Shown piece after piece: positions 32,273-41,182 of a stretch of DNA of 64,000 bases. Within the stretch, counting starts at the first letter, position 1, and each line of letters opens with the position of its first letter. A model generated the notes under the pieces. The model did no database searches, was not told the DNA's origin, and saw nothing but the letters and a program-made list of their open reading frames with translations. The translations under genes were made by a program, and so were the position numbers. Source of the DNA: Arthrobacter sp. PAMC25564 (GTDB lineage: Bacteria > Actinomycetota > Actinomycetes > Actinomycetales > Micrococcaceae); assembly GCF_004798705.1 (NCBI RefSeq), contig NZ_CP039290.1, positions 1,612,001-1,676,000 of the forward strand. The letters are read 5' to 3'.

Positions 32273-32278
32273 TAGCCT
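32273..32278 (+). promoter_or_regulatory. -10 box for leaderless SDR gene
   Basis: TAGCCT ends six bases before the ATG at 32285. Confidence 0.55.
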
Positions 32279-32284
32279 CGGCCC

Positions 32285-33085
32285 ATGACGCGAATCTGTG
32301 TTGCCGGCGGAACCGGCCAGGTGGGGCGTGAGGTGGTGCGCCGGGCGGTAGCCGGCGGGCACGGGGTTGCCGTCCTCAGCCGCAATCCGCCCCCGGGCGG
32401 GGCGGCCGGGCACCACGGCGGCGCGGAGTACTTCCGTGGCGACGTCACCACCGGAGAGGGGTTGGCGGCGGCGCTGGCTGGCGCCGCCGTCGTGATCGAC
32501 TGCCTTGAGGGGCGGTCGGGGAAGGCGCGGAAGGACTTCGCCGACGGCGGTGCCCGGCTTCTCCGCGCCGCCCAGGACGCCGGGGTGACGAAAGCGGTGC
32601 TGCTGTCCATCATCAACTGCGACCGGAGCAGCTTCGGCTACTACAGGACGAAGGCCGCCAAGGAACAGGGCTACGAGCGGTGCGGCCTTGAAACGATTGC
32701 CGTCCGCGCCACGCAGTTCCACTCCCTGCTGGCAGACATCTTCGCGGCCGGGTCGCGGTTTGGGATCATCCCCGTGGTGAAGGGCGCACGGTTCCAGCCC
32801 GTCTCGCCTTCGGACGTGGCCGCGGCCCTGCTGGAAACAGCCTTGGCGGCCCCGTCCGGGGCGCGGCACCGCGTCCGTACCATCGGCGGGCCGGAGATCG
32901 CCGAGATGGGGGAGTTGGCCCTGGCCTGGAAGCGGGCGAGCGGGTCGCGGGGGCGCCTCGTGCGGCTGCCGTTGCCCGGCGCGATGGGCCGATACCTGCG
33001 TGACGGGCTGAATCTGATACCTGAAGAACGCCGCGGAACTGAAACTTTCCGTGGCTGGCTGGCAAAGAGCGCCGATAGTTTGTAG
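32285..33085 (+). CDS. Atypical SDR / NmrA-like NAD(P)-binding protein
   Basis: A 266-residue Rossmann protein that starts directly with the dinucleotide loop ICVAGGTGQVGREVV (residues 4-18). AVLSRNPP marks the second strand, with an Arg for the NADP phosphate. Instead of the YxxxK catalytic motif of classical SDRs it has YYRTKAAKEQGYERCGL, which is similar to NAD(P)H-binding NmrA-like and epimerase-like proteins. Substrate unknown. The stop codon TAG lies inside the putative -10 box of the following tRNA gene. Confidence 0.8.
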   Translation: MTRICVAGGTGQVGREVVRRAVAGGHGVAVLSRNPPPGGAAGHHGGAEYFRGDVTTGEGLAAALAGAAVVIDCLEGRSGKARKDFADGGARLLRAAQDAGVTKAVLLSIINCDRSSFGYYRTKAAKEQGYERCGLETIAVRATQFHSLLADIFAAGSRFGIIPVVKGARFQPVSPSDVAAALLETALAAPSGARHRVRTIGGPEIAEMGELALAWKRASGSRGRLVRLPLPGAMGRYLRDGLNLIPEERRGTETFRGWLAKSADSL

Positions 33086-33088
33086 CCT
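33083..33088 (+). promoter_or_regulatory. Possible -10 box of tRNA-Ala
   Basis: TAGCCT lies 43 bases upstream of the mature tRNA 5' end and overlaps the SDR stop codon. No -35 box was clear. Confidence 0.35.
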
Positions 33089-33131
33089 AGGGAGACCGGC
33101 AACGCCGTTCCTCCGGGACCGGCGTTGCTTC

Positions 33132-33204
33132 GGGGCTATAGCTCAGTTGGTAGAGCGCTTCGTTCGCATCGAAGAGGTCAGGAGTTCGAATCTCCTTAGC
33201 TCCA
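33132..33204 (+). tRNA. tRNA-Ala (anticodon CGC)
   Basis: 73 bases with a full cloverleaf. The acceptor stem pairs GGGGCTA with TAGCTCC (one G-T pair) and the discriminator is A. The D-arm is GCTCAGTTGGTAGAGC. The anticodon stem CTTCG/CGAAG encloses TTCGCAT, so the anticodon is CGC and reads GCG. The T-arm is GGAGTTCGAATCTCC. CCA is not encoded. It marks the left side of a gene-decay region. Confidence 0.97.
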
Positions 33205-33512
33205 CTGTTTTCAGGGGTTTTGGGGGCACAAGTGCCTCCCAATAAACACTTTCATAACACTTTGGACCCTGAAGTGGCGTTGTGCTGGTAGCTCGGAATG
33301 TACTCGTTCGCCCACGCTAACGCGGCCCTTCGAGGCTCATGATCGATCTGCAGTTGCGTGCAGCCCTCCAAGGACAAACGGCTGGACGCCGAGGCGCAAG
33401 GCTGTCCGCGCGAGGACGGCTCCTATATCAGCCAATGCCTGGCGTTGGGCCGACACCGGCCGAGGGTCTTTAGGCACGCACCCAGGACAGCTGTCCGGGC
33501 TTATCATGAGGC
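33205..33512 (+). other. 308-base gap between tRNA-Ala and CYTH-CHAD gene
   Basis: No supported gene. The stretch just after the tRNA holds an imperfect hairpin (GGGGGCAC / GTGCCTCC) and a doubled CACTTT with CATAA between. No integrase remnant could be recognised in six frames. TATCAT at 33502-33507 stands five bases before the next ATG and may be its -10 box. Confidence 0.5.
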
Positions 33513-35033
33513 ATGCCCGGGACTGAGAAGTTGGAAGTGGAGCGAAAATTCGACGTTGGCGGGTCCGATGAGTTGCCGGCTTTCACGTCGATCACAGGGG
33601 TGGACAGCGTCGGGACAGCCGTAGACCAGAAACTTGATGCCGTGTACTTCGACACGGCGGGGTTGACGCTTGCGGGCCGCGGGATCACGTTGCGCCGGCG
33701 TACCGGCGGTAAGGATGCCGGATGGCATCTGAAGCTGCCGGTGGCCGCGGGGGAACGGCGCGAAATCACGGAGCCGTTGAACGAGGACCCGGATACTGTG
33801 CCTGCACGGTTGAAGGGCCTAGTAATGACCCATACCCGGAACCAGGAACTTGTGGCAGTCGCCCACTTGAAGACCCACCGGACGGCGATTCCCCTGTTCG
33901 GAGCCGACGGAACGGTCCTGGCTGAATTCAGCGATGACCGGGTGGAATCGCGGATCCTCCTGGAACCGTCCGAACGTGCCACCTGGCGGGAATGGGAAGT
34001 CGAACTGGTCGACGGGAACCGGGAGGTACTGGACGCCGCCGATACGGTGTTCGCCCTGATGGGCCACCGGCCGGCGGAGCTGCCTTCCAAACTGGCACGC
34101 GCCCTTGGCTCCCGGTATCCGGCTGAGGTCCCTCCCGTACCTCGTCCGCGGAGCAAGGGCCACGCCTCGACGGTGCTTGTCTCGTATATGCATGCCCAGG
34201 TCGAGGCCCTCAAGGCGCACGACCCTGGGGTCCGGGAAGGGGCCCCGGACGCGGTCCACCAGCTCCGGGTCGCCGCACGCCGGATGCGGTCCGTGCTGGC
34301 AAGCTTCCGCAGGTTGACGGACAAGGGGACCGCGCAGCTTCTGCGGGAAGAACTTCAATGGCTTGCCGGGGCGGTGGGGGCGGCACGGGATACGGAGGTC
34401 ATGCGGGCCCACTTGAACGAGATGATCGGCGCCGAGCCCCCGGATCTGATCATTGGCCCCGTGCAACAACACATCGATGACCAGCTCGGGGCCGCCTATG
34501 AGGCTGCCCTCGCCGACGGCCTGGCTGCGCTGGGAAGCGACCGGTATTTCCGGCTTCTTGATGCGTTGGATGCTTTCCTCGCGGCCCCTCCCTTGGCCGG
34601 ACCGGCGCGAAAGAAGGCCGAGGGGGCGGTGGGCCGGCTCGTCAACGCAGAACGGCGGCGCCTGCAAAGAGCGGTGGGGGGCGTGGACGACGCGGAAGAA
34701 GCGTCTGTCGATGCGGTGCTGCATGAGGTGCGGAAGAGCGCAAAACGGCTCCGCTACGCGGCAGAAGCCGCCGTCCCGGTTTTCGGGAAACAGGCCTCGA
34801 GGCTTGCCCGCGCCGCGGAAGAAATCCAGACCGTCCTGGGCGAGCATCAGGACAGCGTGATCATCAGGGAGAAGCTTCGCTCACTCGCCACCGAATCCCC
34901 GGACGGCGGCCGGGAAGACGGATTCACGTACGGCCGTCTCCACGCCCTGGAGCAGCAACGTGGCGCCGACGCCCGCACCCGGTTCTCCCGGGCCTGGCGT
35001 AATTCGCCGCCCAGGCCCCTTCACTGGAAATAG
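33513..35033 (+). CDS. CYTH-CHAD domain protein
   Basis: A 506-residue protein. The N-terminal CYTH domain (about residues 4-200) has the ExExK signature (Glu8, Glu10, Lys12 in LEVERKF) and the basic strand TLRRRTGG, so it could act on triphosphates such as inorganic tripolyphosphate or ATP. The C-terminal CHAD domain (about 215-490) is helical with conserved His and Arg (VHQLRVAARRMRSVL; RKSAKRLRYAAE), which bind polyphosphate. Such fusions are linked to polyphosphate metabolism or granules. It lies directly before a pyruvate-kinase-like remnant. Confidence 0.92.
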   Translation: MPGTEKLEVERKFDVGGSDELPAFTSITGVDSVGTAVDQKLDAVYFDTAGLTLAGRGITLRRRTGGKDAGWHLKLPVAAGERREITEPLNEDPDTVPARLKGLVMTHTRNQELVAVAHLKTHRTAIPLFGADGTVLAEFSDDRVESRILLEPSERATWREWEVELVDGNREVLDAADTVFALMGHRPAELPSKLARALGSRYPAEVPPVPRPRSKGHASTVLVSYMHAQVEALKAHDPGVREGAPDAVHQLRVAARRMRSVLASFRRLTDKGTAQLLREELQWLAGAVGAARDTEVMRAHLNEMIGAEPPDLIIGPVQQHIDDQLGAAYEAALADGLAALGSDRYFRLLDALDAFLAAPPLAGPARKKAEGAVGRLVNAERRRLQRAVGGVDDAEEASVDAVLHEVRKSAKRLRYAAEAAVPVFGKQASRLARAAEEIQTVLGEHQDSVIIREKLRSLATESPDGGREDGFTYGRLHALEQQRGADARTRFSRAWRNSPPRPLHWK

Positions 35034-35182
35034 TCGCTGACTGCCCGGCCCGCGTTCACCTGGCAGACATCCCGGACAGGTAGCCTCGCCCGGGGGAGGG
35101 AACCGGTGCCCGGCAGCCGGCCGTGACACCGGGGTCCGCTCCGCGCGCACCGTGCCCGAAGCCAGGGCGGGAAAGGACACAC

Positions 35183-35631
35183 GTGACGGACGCCGAGATC
35201 CAGGATCTGCGGGCCTTGCTGGAGGGAGTGGACCGGCTGCGGCGAACGCTCCGGCACGCCGAAACACGGCACAGTGACAGATCGCGGCCGGGCTTCCCCG
35301 CCACCGGGAAAGCGCCCGGAACCTCATCCATTACACGGAGCTGCGCCGCCATGACATCCGTGAGCTCCAGACCGGGCTGGCCAAGCACGGACTGTCCTCG
35401 CTGGGACGCACCGAATCGAGGGTACTGCCCAGCGTCGACACCGTGGCCCGGACCTTGGCGCGGCTGGTCTCCGCGGAGGACCAGCCGGACGCGCCGGCGG
35501 ATCCCCTCGACGGCGAAGAGCTGCTCGCCCGGAACGCCGTGAACCTGCTGGGGCCCGAGCCGGAGGAACGCGGTACCAGGATCATGGTCACCCTCAGCGC
35601 TGTCAAGAAACGCGTCGAAATCCTCGACTGA
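35183..35631 (+). pseudogene. Pyruvate-kinase-like N-terminal remnant
   Basis: A GTG frame starting VTDAEIQDLRALLEG runs to about 35275. There a one- or two-base change moves the homologous frame (QIAAGLPRHRESARNLIHY, then ELRRHDIRELQTGLAKHGLSS). That frame continues through LARNAVNLLGPEPEERGTRIMVTL, the entry of the catalytic barrel in long pyruvate-kinase-like proteins. After MVTL the similarity ends and the frame stops within 11 codons, so the catalytic domains are gone. The family assignment is from motif memory. Confidence 0.6.
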
Positions 35632-36051
35632 CGCCCCCGTCACGGCTCCGACAAACCCGTGCTGCCCTGCCCCGCCCACGCCCCGCCGGCCGGGCCCTTG
35701 CTGGGGAGTGGACCCCTGCAGTTCACCTTTGTCAGGTACCGTTTGCGGCGTGGAAGCGCTCCCGGATGCCCGAGGCCAGGCCGCCCTCGGGGCTGGGAAG
35801 GGCCGGTGCCGGCACGGATCCTGGCAGGCAGCGAATACAACGTACCCGGGCGGACCGCCTGGATCCTCCGCTCCGTCGCGGACTAGCGCTGCAGCCACGG
35901 TGGCCGTGACGGGCGCCGTCGTTCTCCGGACTTCCTGCCTGACGGACAGGACCGGCCAGTCAGGTGTGGGACCGAATCCGCGGAGGAAGGCAGAAGGCCG
36001 CCGGCGTAATGCCGGCGGCCTTCTTGTCAGCGTCTGGACGTACGCGTCAGC
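35632..36051 (+). other. 420-base stretch without a supported gene
   Basis: Short open frames exist but none has a recognisable product or ribosome site. The only structured element is the hairpin at 35992-36024, next to the DUF805 stop. The stretch may hold further remnants of the broken gene upstream. Confidence 0.5.
35992..36024 (-). terminator. Hairpin downstream of DUF805
   Basis: A perfect 14-bp stem AGAAGGCCGCCGGC with a five-base loop, 28 bases after the DUF805 stop on the minus strand. T-rich tails are short on both sides. Confidence 0.65.
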
Positions 36052-36546
36052 CTACGCGGCTGTGGGGGCGTCGAACCGCTGGCCTTCCGGCCTGGACGGA
36101 AGCAGAGTGAAGATGAGGACGGCCAGGGCGCCGACGACGGGAACGAGCCCGATGAGGATCATCCAGCCGCTGAAGTTCACATCGTGCAGGCGGCGGACGG
36201 TCAGCGCCAGGGACGGGACGATGACCGCCAGTCCCCAGATGACCATGAGGATGATGCCGACAACGGCGCCAGGGCCCGGAACGGTGTTTCCGAGGGCATC
36301 CACGGTCGCGCCCGCGGCGCCGGCCACTGACATGATGATGTTCAGCACGATGGATACGACGATGGAGATGAGCATCCACCACCAGTATTCGCTGCGGCTG
36401 GCGCGGCCCGTGAACGTGGCGTATTTCTGGAAGAACCGCTTCGCGGCCTCACCGATCGGTGCGCCGTAGTACGGGGCCCACAACGGGACGGCGCCGGTAC
36501 CGGCGGGGATGGTCTGCTGCTGGAAAGACAAACGGAACTCCTTCAT
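36052..36546 (-). CDS. DUF805 inner-membrane protein
   Basis: A 164-residue protein with the DUF805 core: FFQKYATFTGRASRSEYWWW, then three or four membrane helices, with SLALTVRRLHDVNFSGWMILI and a final FTLLPSRPEGQRFD. Family function is unknown. The ATG at 36546 (MKEFRLSF) is preferred on protein grounds. The frame is open further upstream to 36705 with another ATG at 36567, and neither start has a strong ribosome site. Confidence 0.85.
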   Translation of the reverse strand: MKEFRLSFQQQTIPAGTGAVPLWAPYYGAPIGEAAKRFFQKYATFTGRASRSEYWWWMLISIVVSIVLNIIMSVAGAAGATVDALGNTVPGPGAVVGIILMVIWGLAVIVPSLALTVRRLHDVNFSGWMILIGLVPVVGALAVLIFTLLPSRPEGQRFDAPTAA

Positions 36547-37011
36547 GGATGGGTGATGACGCCTCATCGTAGAATTCCCGGATGGCCGATCAGGTGTCGG
36601 CGGCGTGAATTCCCGACGCTGTGTCGGAACGTGTCCCCCGGGAGCGCTGCTCATGGAATGACCTGCGGAAACACCGGACCCCGTCGGGTACAAAGAAGAA
36701 GGCATGCGGCTGGTGGTTCGTACCGCCGCGTCACTGCAGGTCCGTTACAACGAGATCGCGGGGAATCGTCCTTCGCCGGTGGGCCGCTGCCGAGTCCGGC
36801 CGTGCCCGCCGGTTGGCCGAACTCGCAGAGCTGACTGAATTGTCCTCGCGACGTCCGGTCCTCTACTCCGGGCTCGACTAGGAAGTGCCCGGCGCCGGAG
36901 GCTTAGGGGAAGAACATGGCCCTCCCATGTCTGCGCAGATGGGGGCGGTGGCTATCCTGATGGCTATGGATGCCGTTCAGGCAGCCGTGCCGCCGCAGCA
37001 AGGGGCAGTCG
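36547..37011 (+). other. 465-base gap between DUF805 and universal stress protein
   Basis: A divergent control region with no supported full gene. TATCCT at 36953-36958 is a likely -10 box for the stress protein gene. A 22-codon upstream frame starting at 36966 is described under findings. The frame 36621-36881 shows no family resemblance. Confidence 0.5.
36953..36958 (+). promoter_or_regulatory. -10 box upstream of the universal stress protein gene
   Basis: TATCCT; transcription would begin at about 36965, next to an ATG at 36966 that opens a 22-codon frame, and 47 bases before the stress protein start. Confidence 0.4.
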
Positions 37012-37509
37012 ATGGACCATCCGGACTTTCCTGAATCTCCCGCCGGGAGCTGGCCGGACGGGCCGGTTGTGCTGGGCGCCGGCTGGGATATATCGGAGCA
37101 CCTGGTCCGAACGGCCGTCGTTCTCGCTACGGGTCTGGGGCTGCATCTGATCTGTGCGTTCGTGGATCCGGCCGGCTACCTGACCGAGTGGGAGCCCGCA
37201 AGGTCGCGGACTGCTGCCTCCCTGGATCCGGCCCCGAACGAAGAGGCGCCCTTTCCTCCAGGTCAGGTGTTGCAGCGGCTGGAAGCCTTCCTCGGGCCGC
37301 CAGGCGCGGAGTGGACTTTCCGCGCGCTCAACGGTGACGTTGCCCTGGCCCTCGGCCGACTGGCGGAGAGCACCGGGGCGTCCTTGCTGATCGTGGGCGG
37401 GCAGCGGCCCGGCGTACTTGCCCGGATAGACCGGTTTCTTGAGCGGTCGGTTTCTGCAGCACTGACCCGTACCCAGACCAGACCGGTCCTAGTCGTGCCG
37501 GGACACTGA
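37012..37509 (+). CDS. Universal stress protein domain protein
   Basis: A 165-residue single USP domain. VVLGAGWDISEHLVRTAVVLATGLGLHLICAFV is the first strand-helix unit, ESTGASLLIVGGQRPGVLARI the late unit and RTQTRPVLVVPG the end. The usual ATP-binding G-2x-G-9x-GS is only partly kept (GGQRPGV...RSVS), so nucleotide binding is uncertain. The ATG at 37012 is chosen because AAGGGG lies about seven bases upstream; an ATG at 36970 in the same frame has none. Confidence 0.8.
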   Translation: MDHPDFPESPAGSWPDGPVVLGAGWDISEHLVRTAVVLATGLGLHLICAFVDPAGYLTEWEPARSRTAASLDPAPNEEAPFPPGQVLQRLEAFLGPPGAEWTFRALNGDVALALGRLAESTGASLLIVGGQRPGVLARIDRFLERSVSAALTRTQTRPVLVVPGH

Positions 37510-37562
37510 TGGCGGGAATGTCCGACCGGAGCCCGGGCACGGGAGGGCGGGTCCGGCGCGCC

Positions 37563-37817
37563 TCAGCTGCCGCGACCGGTCTCCGTCTGCGGGTTGGCCG
37601 GGTGTTCGCGCCGTTCGTGTGTCTGTCCGTAGGGGACGTCGCGGCTGACGGCGACGGTGTAGCTGGTGTAGCCGTGCTGGGTGACCAGGATGCCGTGGCG
37701 GCGTTCCTTCATGGCGTTTTCACGGGCGATTCCCACGGCGGTGTTCAGGTCGTTTTCGATGGTGTCAGGGTCGTGGGCGGTGATTTCCAGGACAACGTCC
37801 GAATGGCGCTTGATCAT
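37563..37817 (-). CDS. Small hypothetical protein
   Basis: An 84-residue protein not recognised. MIKRHSDVVLEITAHDPDTIEND is followed by LNTAVGIARENAMKERRHGILVTQHGYTSYTVAVSRDVPYG and a polar tail. The alternation suggests a compact alpha-beta fold. GAAAGAG lies upstream of the ATG on this strand. It faces the stress protein gene with 53 bases between the stops. Coding is supported by sensible residue composition and a fitting start, not by homology. Confidence 0.6.
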   Translation of the reverse strand: MIKRHSDVVLEITAHDPDTIENDLNTAVGIARENAMKERRHGILVTQHGYTSYTVAVSRDVPYGQTHERREHPANPQTETGRGS

Positions 37818-38157
37818 CGTGGTCTCTTTCTCGGCGGGATATGCCGGGACTCCCGACAGGCACCGGCTTCCGGGGCCGGGCGCACCCGGGGAGGCAGAAG
37901 ACGGTAGTTCGCGAGGGGGGTTGCCCGGCATTCTCTGATGGGGCGGTGGCCGGCCGTGTCCGGCGGGCTGGATCGGCGGAAGCATTTGTTCCTGCGGATC
38001 TGTAGCCAGTCTGGATGATCGGGGGCCCGGGCGCAAGATGAACGCCGAAAAAGTCTGCTGTGTCGGCGCGACCGCGCCGGCCGTAACATCCGGGGAGGGC
38101 GGTGACGATTAGCGGTGAACCGTCCCGTCCGGGCCGGTTGTCGGCCAAACAGGGATA
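37818..38157 (+). other. 340-base gap before the NRPS remnant
   Basis: No supported gene and no clear repeat. It should contain the promoter of the minus-strand hypothetical gene at 37817 and whatever once drove the adenylation-domain gene. Confidence 0.4.
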
Positions 38158-38781
38158 GTGACAGCCCACCGCCCGCAGCTGGCCCGCGCTGCCTACGCTG
38201 CACCCCCGCGGACCCTGATCCGGGTTCTCCTGGAATCCCCCGAACGGTTCCCTGACTCCTCTGCCCTGGACGACGGACGGACCTCGCTCAGTTATGCGGA
38301 GCTGCTCCGTGAGGTGAAGGCCTACGGCCGGCGTTTGCATCAGGCCGGGATCGGCGCCGCGGCGGGCAACACCGGAGGACGACGCGTGGGTGATCTTCAC
38401 CTCCGGATCCACCGGCACCCCGAAGGGTGTGGCGGTCACGCACCGGGCCGCCGCTGCATTCGTGGATGCCGAAGCGCGCCTGTTCCTGCCGGGGGAGCCG
38501 GTGGGCCCCTCGGTCCCTGGTCCGGACCGGAATGGATCTGGGTCCGTGGCTGATCAGCAACGGCATCACGGTCGTTTCCACGGTTCCCACCCTCGCCGGG
38601 CTCTGGCCGGCCGAGTCTCTCGAGGCGGTCCGGCTGCTGATCTTCGACGGCGAGGCCTGCCCGCCGGAACTCGCCGCCCGGCTCGCCGTGGACGAACGCG
38701 AGGTCTGGAACACCTACGGCCCCACCGAAGCCACCGTGGTGGCCTGCGCCGCGCGGATGGACGGGACGGGTCCGGTTCGGT
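38158..38781 (+). pseudogene. NRPS adenylation domain remnant (Pls/PosA-like)
   Basis: Three pieces of one amino-acid adenylation domain in three frames. Piece A, 38158 to about 38360, has TLIRVLLESPERFPDSSALDD. Piece B, about 38370-38505, has the core motif VIFTSGSTGTPKGVAVTH. Piece C, about 38508-38781, has SNGITVVSTVPTLAGLWPAE and the motif EVWNTYGPTEATVVA. Stretches between the pieces are missing, so both frameshifts and internal deletions occurred. The wording matches the Pls/PosA (poly-amino-acid synthetase-like) type. It then runs without a gap into chromate-transporter sequence. Confidence 0.75.
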
Positions 38782-39465
38782 CTGCCCCTGGTCCAGTCCA
38801 TGTTCTACGGCATCGCCCCGGCGGTCATGGCAATCATCACCATCGCCGGCTACAAACTCCTCAAACTCACCGACCGGCGTGATTTGCGGCTCTGGGGGAT
38901 CAGCGCCGCGGTCTTCGCCGTCACCGCGCTGACCGGGTCCGAACCGGTGCCCCTGATCCTGGCCGCCGGAATCATGATGCTCGTCCTCGACGCCCCGCCC
39001 TCCCTGCTCCGGCCCGGGCAGCGCAAACCCAAACCACCACCGCACGCAGAGGACGGCCCGACCCTGCAGTCCTGGTCACCGGCTCTTCTCCTGCCGGCCC
39101 TCATCGGGCCCGCAGCGGGCCCGATGCGGCGGGCGGAACCCTGCTGGCCCTGGGACTGTTCTTCCTGCAGACCGGGGCCCTGGTGTTCGGCTCCGGCCTG
39201 GCCATCGTTCCGCTGCTGCGCGTCGTCGTCGTCGCCCAGCACCACTGGCTCACCCAGGGACAGTTCCTGGGCGCCGTCGCGATGGGCCTGATCACCCCGG
39301 CCCCGTCGTCATTACCGCCGGCTTCATCGGCTACCTCATCGCCGGATTCCCCGGGGCCGTCACCGCCACCGGGACAACAAACAGGTCAAGGCCTTCGTCT
39401 CCGGGGCCGCCGCCGCGGCCGTCGGCGCCCTCGCCGGCGCCGTGGTCGTCCTGCTGCACCGATAG
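38782..39465 (+). pseudogene. Chromate transporter ChrA remnant (3' half)
   Basis: Sequence of the CHR transporter family in at least three frames: SMFYGIAPAVMAIITIAGYKL and ALTGSEPVPLILAAGIMML first. After about 39120 a second frame has GALVFGSGLAIVPLLR and WLTQGQFLGAVAMGLITP. A third frame has GPVVITAGFIGYLIAG and then VVVLLHR before the stop. The N-terminal half is missing and the start abuts an NRPS remnant. Intact ChrA exports chromate; this copy cannot be made as one protein. Confidence 0.8.
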
Positions 39466-39549
39466 GGTCATGCGCTATCCGCGGCAGCGCCGGGACCAGC
39501 ACGGATCAGCGATGGGAGAGGTCGCCGGTGCCTCGTGGTCGGGGTGGCG

Positions 39550-40035
39550 TCAGACGTCGCTCAGGCCAATACCACGGTCATCGAGGCATGGCGAACGTTT
39601 TCCTGCCGGGGGCCCCATGGATCGACGGCAGGTGCATGCCGGTCCCTTGACGGCCGGCATGGCCAGCCAGACAAAACGCTGCATCTTGTTGTGGTTTCCG
39701 AAGTCCAGAACTGCACCGCCCAGTTTCGGTGCCAGTTCGTGGCTGACGCTGAGGATGATCTCTGTTTCCCCAAGCCGGTCCCGTCCGCCGCGGTTCTCCG
39801 CTGCGCGGGCGCCGGTTTCGCCGGTGTCCGGGAGCTCGACCCGGCAGCGCAGGGGCTTCTTCGGTTCGGCCCGTGAGAAGTACAGCCCCTGCTTCCGGCA
39901 CCCGCCGCTGCCCTGGTAGCAGTGGAGACGCCCGCCGAACACCTCGATCATGGCGGCAGCGTCCGCCGTCACGGTAAAGCTGCCGTGCCCCGGGATGCTG
40001 ACCCGAAGGGCTTCCGCTACGGTCATGTTCTGCAT
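39550..40035 (-). CDS. HesB/IscA-like small protein in a metal-efflux operon
   Basis: A 161-residue protein that begins 13 bases after the CDF gene on the same strand. SFTVTADAAAMIEVFGGRLHCYQGSGGCRKQG resembles the first half of an A-type iron-sulfur carrier (single Cys at 46 in GSGGC). HELAPKLGGAVLDFGNHNKMQRF resembles the second half, and Cys134-x-Cys136 lies where the C-terminal CxC would be. Between them is an Arg/Glu-rich insert (about 60-90). About 25 extra residues end the protein. The family call is tentative; a metal-related role fits the operon. Confidence 0.55.
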   Translation of the reverse strand: MQNMTVAEALRVSIPGHGSFTVTADAAAMIEVFGGRLHCYQGSGGCRKQGLYFSRAEPKKPLRCRVELPDTGETGARAAENRGGRDRLGETEIILSVSHELAPKLGGAVLDFGNHNKMQRFVWLAMPAVKGPACTCRRSMGPPAGKRSPCLDDRGIGLSDV

Positions 40036-40048
40036 CGGAGACCGCTGA

Positions 40049-41182
40049 TCATTTGCGCTGGTGGTGCAGGTCCGGGTCTGCCCCGGCCTCATTGTCGAGG
40101 GAGGGGACCGGTGCGGGAGTGGTTCGGATGGACATGGTGTCCAGATTCGGCAGGGCGTGGCCGAGCCTGTGCTCGGCGGCCAGCACGATCTGTTCCGCTG
40201 CCGTGAGGGCCATGTCAGCGACTACGATGGTGGCATTGCCCTGGAGCCGGTGGCCGACCCACCGCAGCTGAAGCGCGGAGACGCTCAGGACACCGGGGGT
40301 GCCGGACAGGGCGGAGCCGGCACGGTCCAGGAGATCAGGCTCAATGCCGTCCATCAGCCGCCGGCCGATGCTCTTGATGGTTCCCCACAGCAGGATCAGG
40401 ATGGCGGCGGCAATCAGCAGGCCCACGATCGGGTCCGCCAGCGGGAACCCGGCCCACACTCCGAGCACGCCCAAGACCACCGCGAGGGAGGTAAACCCGT
40501 CCATCCGGGCGTGCACCCCGTCCGCGACCAGTGCCGCGGAGCCGATCTTCCGACCGATGCGGATCCGGTAGATGGCAACGGCCTCGTTGCCGGCAAAACC
40601 GATCAGACCCGCGACGGCGACCCACCCCAGGTTGGTGAGGGGGTGGGGGTGGATGAGCCGGTCGATGGACTGCCACGCCGCCACAATGGCCGAAAGCGCC
40701 ACCACACCGACGATGAAGAGCCCGGCGAGGTCCTCGGCCCGGCCGAAGCCGTAGGTATAGCGACGTGTGGCGACCCGGCGGGAAAGAATGAACGCGATCC
40801 ACAACGGCACCGCGGTCAGGGCGTCCGAGAAGTTATGGATCGTGTCCGCAAGCAGCGCCACCGAGCCACTGAAAAGCACCACGATGAACTGGAGAATGGT
40901 CGTTCCCAGCAGGATGAACAGACTGATTTTCACGGCCCGAATCCCATGCGCACTCGCCTCGAGCGCGTCATCGATGGAGTCCGCTGCATCATGGGTATGC
41001 GGAACGAACAACCCATAGAAGAACCCCTTGATTCCCGTGGGGTGCTCATGGGAATGACCGTGGTCGTGGTCATGCGCGTGTTCATGCCCGTGGTCATGAT
41101 CGTGATTGTGCTGGACCTCGTGCCCGGTTGCGTGGTCCTGCGCACTTGCGTGCCCGTGATGGTGGTCGTGGGGGGTGCTCAA
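40049..41182 (-). CDS. Cation diffusion facilitator (CzcD-type) efflux protein
   Basis: A 377-residue proton-coupled exporter of Zn, Co, Cd or similar divalent metals. About 20 histidines lie in the first 50 residues and bind metal. Six membrane helices follow (about residues 80-290), with the transport site HNFSDALTAV in helix II and ADGVHARMDGFTS in helix V. The C-terminal cytosolic domain is the ferredoxin-like CDF dimer domain. The ATG overlaps the stop of the ArsR gene (ATGA), so metal-induced derepression should raise its expression. Confidence 0.95.
   Translation of the reverse strand: MSTPHDHHHGHASAQDHATGHEVQHNHDHDHGHEHAHDHDHGHSHEHPTGIKGFFYGLFVPHTHDAADSIDDALEASAHGIRAVKISLFILLGTTILQFIVVLFSGSVALLADTIHNFSDALTAVPLWIAFILSRRVATRRYTYGFGRAEDLAGLFIVGVVALSAIVAAWQSIDRLIHPHPLTNLGWVAVAGLIGFAGNEAVAIYRIRIGRKIGSAALVADGVHARMDGFTSLAVVLGVLGVWAGFPLADPIVGLLIAAAILILLWGTIKSIGRRLMDGIEPDLLDRAGSALSGTPGVLSVSALQLRWVGHRLQGNATIVVADMALTAAEQIVLAAEHRLGHALPNLDTMSIRTTPAPVPSLDNEAGADPDLHHQRK

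Noticed and set aside
36621..36881. An 86-codon frame between DUF805 and the stress protein gene
   Set aside because: No ribosome site, no family resemblance, and composition typical of random GC-rich sequence.
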